Source: Spisula solida
Lineage: Eukaryota; Mollusca; Bivalvia; Venerida; Mactridae
Length of the DNA: 64,000 nucleotides
Reading direction: 5' to 3'
NCBI GenBank assembly: GCA_947247005.1
Contig: OX365955.1
Coordinates: forward strand, 19,635,322 to 19,699,321
Shown: in pieces, positions 59,753 through 64,000 of the stretch
Layout of the letters: each line of letters opens with the position of its first letter
Position numbering within the stretch: position 1 is the stretch's first letter
Notes under the pieces: generated by a model
Told to the model about the DNA's origin: nothing
Databases searched by the model: none
What the model saw: only the letters and a program-made list of their open reading frames with translations
Translations under genes and position numbers: made by a program

Positions 59753-61795
59753 GTAATATTATCTAATACATTTAAATAATTACATGCATGTGGCACAAAG
59801 GGTGTGTCTACTAGAAGAGCACCTTACGTGTTGTGTACCTCTAAGGAGTTGAACTGCAAGGGTTGTCTCTCACAGGAATGCAGTACAGATGGTGTCTCTG
59901 TAGGGTGTCTTCTTACATGTTGGGTTGCAGACGAGGTGAATCCACATGGCTGTCTCATAGAGGGGATGTAACGCATGTGTTGTGTCTACAGGGTGGGTCT
60001 CTGACACAGGTGTATCACACTGGGCGTTTCTTCAGAGTGTATCTCTTTCAGCGGGTATATCACACAGTGTGTGTACAGGACATGTCTCTTACTGAGGTGT
60101 AGCATACAGGGTGTACCTACAGTGTGTGTCCCTAACAAGGGATGTAGCATACAGGATGTGTCTATAGGGTGGATCTCTCACAGGGGGTGTACAAAACATG
60201 TTAAATGGTGTTTGATCTGTCATTCTTAATGGCGCTTCTTGGACACTAATGCTTCCATGCAGGTATGGAACTTAAGTCCTGAAAGTAGCCACAAGTATAA
60301 CTGTCTTACACTTAGCAACATGTTTGGTACAACCCTGTACCCCCTGTGAAAGATTCATTGGGTAGACATAATCTGTATGTTATGTCCCTTGTTAGGGACA
60401 CAGGCTGTAGGCTCATCTTGTGTGCTACACCGGAGTAAGGAATATGCTTTGTGTACACCCTGTGTGCTATATCCCCTGTAAGAGACTAACCCTAAAGACA
60501 CACCCTGTGTGCTACATCTGTGTCAAAAACACACTCAGTAGACACAGCATGTGCGTCACATCCCTGTATGAGACAATCCTGTGAATGCATCTCATGTGCT
60601 TCCCCATCTGTAAGAGACATGCCCTGCATGGACAGGATCTGTGTAGCATCTCTGTAAGAGACCCACTTGTAGTCATTTCCTGAGAGCTGCACCACTTGTG
60701 AGAGGCTCACCTTGTAGACACACCCTAGTGGTACTATCTAATGTTTATTTAATTCTTAAATAATTGGGATGAAGTTAGGTTCACTACTGTGCTAGTGTGT
60801 TTCATTTAACGGTATATACAGGAAAATGCATTAGGCATGTGATTGCGGTTTAAGGACTTGCTTTAACACACGGTGCGCATACAGCATGGGTCCCTAACAA
60901 GGGATGTTGCATACATGATGTGTCTTCAGGGTGTCAGAGCATCTTACACGGGTTGTACCAAATATGTTAATGGTGTTTGATCTGTTATTCTTATTGAAGC
61001 TTCTAGGACACTAATAGTTCTATGCAGGGCTGTGCACACCCTGTACTGGAACTATTAAGTCCTGAAAGTAGTAACATGTATAACTGTCTTACACTTAGCA
61101 ACATGTTAGGTACATCCCCTGTGAGATATTCATCATGTAGACATATCCTGTAAGTTACATCCCTTGTTAGGGATACATGTTGTATGCACACCCTGTTATT
61201 CTTTCATACACTTTCTTCCTTTCTATACCACATAACTGTCTATTAAGATTGGCCAAGATGAAGTCTTTATGTGAGTTTGGTTCCTATAGCCTGTAATGAG
61301 ACGTTGTTTGCAAAAGACCGGAATGCCAACTATTAAAATAGAGAACAGGATTCATTTGTCGATGCTCTCCAAGCAGCAGATCTCATGGCCACCACAAACG
61401 TTAGATGCAAGGAAAGATGTAGTTACACACGTCTAGTGAGAAGGTCCTGACCCTCAATGGCCGCGTTCATCGTTAGATTGGATATGAAAGTCGGCGCTTC
61501 ATATCGATGGTGTACAGTCTTACCCCTCATTTCAGACGTCAACAAGTCTCCAGTGGATTAGGGCATCTGCATATGGAAACTGCCTATTTATTTGGTAGTG
61601 TATCAACGTTCATCAGGAGTAAATACATCATAACAAACAACATGTCACTGCGTGCTATGTGCCCTGTCATTGTCGCCCCATAGACTCGTCCTGCTTTCTT
61701 CGTTTCTGTTGAAATTATTACTGAATTATTGACAACAGTCAAGTTAGATAGTTTGCCTTTCATTTCTTATTAAAATAGGTTATGAGCACATTTGG

Positions 61796-62279
61796 TTATG
61801 GAACTTGTTTCATCATAAATGTTGATGTATTGATTGCTCATCTTTCTTGTTGTTCATGTGTTAGTGAAATGTTGTGTAATGGGGCCATTAAGTAAATACA
61901 GCAATTCTAGTTCTATTTAAGCATGTTTGCATGTTATGAAGAATGTTTTTGGTTTCAAACTTTTTTTCAAATTTCATGTTAAGTTGACGCTGATGCCTTC
62001 GGACCTGTTTATCCCTCACGTCATTGAATCTGGTTTGGTTGAACCTGCTTGCCTTTGGCCCAACTCATGTGTAGCTCACAAATCAGCTCTGTGGTCAGTG
62101 TCCCACCATCTGTTATGTCTGTTGTATCCCCCTGAACTTATCTAAAACTGTTCTCATCACCCAATCTATCACTACCTAACTCTGAATGAAATGTCTTATC
62201 AGTGTTGAAAAGATATCCAATCGTCTATTGCTGATATATCCCCTCTACTAAGTCATTTCTTATCACGTGCCTCTTTGAT
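61796..62279. other. Sequence beyond the 2.2-kb array, no gene recognised
   Basis: The first part (61850-61960) is related to 35795-35910. A 72-codon open frame at 61927-62145 has no recognised motif or clear splice sites. Confidence 0.4.
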
Positions 62280-62460
62280 AGCCCAGTGGTAGAGCATCGG
62301 CTTAGAGTGTGGGAGGTTCCTGGTTAGATCCCAGGCAACGTCATACCAAAGATGAAAAAAAAATGGTACCAGAAATTCCCTTGCTAGACGCTCAGCATAA
62401 AAAGGGAAACTGGCTTCTCTTCTCTCTCTCATACACTCGTGGCGATGAATAACATCAGAA
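62280..62460 (+). mobile_element. tRNA-derived SINE
   Basis: The head has A-box-like TAGCCCAGTGGTAGAGCATC and B-box-like GGTTAGATCCC (62322-62332). The body contains TACCAGAAATTCCCTTGCTA and GCTCAGCATAAAAAGGGAAA. The head-plus-body layout is that of a bivalve tRNA SINE. Confidence 0.7.
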
Positions 62461-62501
62461 ATTATGCGTCCATAGCAATTAATAGAAGTTACTATGACTT
62501 C

Positions 62502-62600
62502 TTAGGCCGGTATTTCATGCCAACATGTCTGTGCTTCAAATGCAGAGTGATACACTCCACAGTCAGAGAGCAGACGTGTTGACATGAAATACCGGCCTAA
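62502..62600. mobile_element. 99-bp hairpin MITE
   Basis: The 30-bp arms are inverted copies with three differences: left TTAGGCCGGTATTTCATGCC; complement of right TTAGGCCGGTATTTCATGTC. The 39-bp loop holds GATACACTCCACA. Related decayed copies lie at about 52260-52290 and 52945-53045. Confidence 0.9.
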
Positions 62601-63177
62601 TTTTTTCTTATTTGTTTGTTTCAGAACTTTCCAGCTGAAGATTTACATATAATTATATGTGGAACTCACTGATGGTGTCTGGCTTGCGTGATGGTCACAC
62701 TTGGGCAATGCAGGACTGAAGCATTGTCAGATATCTACACTCTACATTCAGATACATTTGTAAGTGCCATAAGTGTCTTTATTTTAAATTATTGTTTTTG
62801 AACCAAATCATTTGTTCTGAGTGAATACAGTCATTGGGTAAATAGCCCCTGTGCTCCCAGGGTATCTCTTACTTGTGGAATTTCTATGTTATTCAATAAA
62901 CCCCCACAAAATAAAGTTTGGAGAGATATAAAAGAGAGCTTGTCTGTCAGTCCTGTTTGTCAAGCTTATGTTAATACGCACAAGTATTTTCTATTTAAGT
63001 AACATTGACCCCACCATCCTAATTTCGGGTAGCTTGTGCAAATATGCCGATCAATTTTGAAAGTGGGCCTGGTGGGGGTAAAGGTTACTGTTACTAGAAA
63101 CATTCATTACTAAAGTTATTGTCTGGAAACTGATTTTCTGAGATATGGCGATGTAAGTTGCTGTTAAGGTTACGTGT

Positions 63178-63245
63178 GCCTCCGTAGCTCAATATTTAGC
63201 TCCCTTGACGTCTAATCTGGTGACCTGGGTTCAAATACGGGTCAG
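63178..63245 (+). mobile_element. tRNA-like SINE head
   Basis: CCTCCGTAGCTCAATATTTA, GACGTCTAATCTGGTGACC and B-box-like GGTTCAAATAC (63228-63238). It resembles the fragments at 47690 and 47830. The acceptor stem is not preserved, so it is not a functional tRNA. Confidence 0.55.
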
Positions 63246-63519
63246 TTTTTCAAGGGGGTTTAATTTCGCAATCTAGTTCAGCTGCGAAATTAATCCACCA
63301 CAAATATTAATTGGACAGTGTCCATGCAGTTGTTCCTGATTGTTCAACTGGCATGAAAATGTAGTTTCTGTGACCAGGATTTGCTGTGGGGGTTTATTTG
63401 TGTTGCAATTCTCGTTATTCAAACTTTGACATTGCAGCATGATCTACCTAACAACTCAGTTGACATTACATTCCTTGGCTTGCCAATATGAAATTTATAT
63501 ACAAGATGTGTCACCAACT

Positions 63520-63680
63520 GGTAAGGGTGTAACGGTATACTGTTGGAGGGTATATTGAATTTGTTAAGTCTCGGTACGGTTCACGGTACGACGCTGGTCT
63601 GGAACGGTATGGCTACGGTGTGGGGAACTGATTATGTTATGGGAAAAAATTTTTCCTTGGAGAAGAGGTCTTATAAAGCC
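63520..63680. mobile_element. hAT-type terminus fragment
   Basis: TAAGGGTGTAACGGTATAC followed by CGGTACGGTTCACGGTACG is the wording of many hAT-family ends (CAGGGGTGTAACGGTAC...). The other end was not found within the window. Confidence 0.4.
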
Positions 63681-64000
63681 TCTGCTTGATTATGAGGAAA
63701 ATGGCCAGTGATGTAATAAAGTATAAACTGTTAAGATACTCATTATACTGTCTTCATGCAAAACTATATGTAATGTTGTATCGTGATATAGCACAGAGAA
63801 TTTGACATGATCCTGACTTTATGCATGAATATATTACAAGGTTCTTGCATTGAATATATAAATTTCCGCGAGCAAATCGTGCAATATCGGTCCTTTAGAT
63901 TTGTGTTGGTATTTAAACCTCGAGCGTCTTCGTGATAGTCCCCGCTTATGAAAACATACGACCGGGGTTATAAATATAGACAATATATCGGCTGTTAAAT

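Larger units (their letters stand above)
53922..61795. repeat. Large tandem array, 2.2-kb unit, about 3.5 copies
   Basis: Units begin near 53922, 56133, 58355 and 60580 (GTGAATGCATCTCAT.TGCTT). The spacing is about 2211, 2222 and 2225 bp. Copies 2 and 3 are nearly identical. The outer edges (start of copy 1, all of partial copy 4) are more diverged, as expected if homogenisation fades at the ends. Copy 4 stops near TTATGAGCACATTTGGTTA, just before the exon-like segment present in the other three. Repeated small open frames (62, 72 and 79 codons) are artefacts of internal short repeats. Confidence 0.97.

Noticed and set aside
54341..61191. Repeated 62-, 72- and 79-codon open frames as a small gene family
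   Set aside because: They coincide with the short degenerate repeats of the 2.2-kb units, occur on both strands, and lack recognisable features.
62624..62760. Exon-like segments after TTTGTTTGTTTCAG and before GTAAGT at 62761
   Set aside because: The frame after the first acceptor stops within 16 codons. The segment before the donor (SDIYTLHSDTF) is too short to support.

Overview
This is a AT-rich eukaryotic window with long introns, abundant satellites and many short DNA transposons. The repeats with AGGTGAGCG / GGGCCCT..CTTGTTT ends, the tRNA-derived SINEs and the intron density suggest a bivalve mollusc. That assignment is an inference from repeat style and gene sequence, not a database match.

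Positions 1-23.4 kb hold the 5' 60% of one gene on the minus strand. I recognise it as C2CD5 (CDP138), the C2-domain Ca2+/phospholipid-binding protein of vesicle and GLUT4 traffic. I placed twelve coding exons, all with GT-AG boundaries and mutually consistent phases, giving about 597 codons. There is also a non-coding first exon at 23.3-23.4 kb. The gene runs off the left edge.

The most striking observation is that minisatellites in this gene are built from its own splice junctions. The acceptor of coding exon 4 is duplicated (50-bp unit). The acceptor plus first 47 nt of exon 5 is repeated 8 times (75-bp unit, in frame, no stop). Exon 9 is flanked by about 9 copies of its own acceptor (56-bp unit) and about 40 copies of its own donor (18-bp unit).

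From 23.4 to 30 kb lie a decayed non-LTR retrotransposon, a candidate plus-strand promoter with a first exon at 26.4 kb, and a pair of 0.4-kb MITEs with 5-bp target duplications. From 28.6 to 39 kb there are internally repetitive elements, a pogo-like element and duplicated fragments. A 124-bp satellite with higher-order structure fills 39.3-45.0 kb. It is followed by a foldback element with a tRNA-like sequence in its loop.

From 53.9 to 61.8 kb a 2.2-kb unit is repeated about 3.5 times. Each of its three full copies carries the same 105-bp, phase-0 exon-like sequence of a protein I do not recognise. The right end holds SINEs and a hairpin MITE. No bacterial-type operon, CRISPR array, rRNA or convincing functional tRNA was seen.
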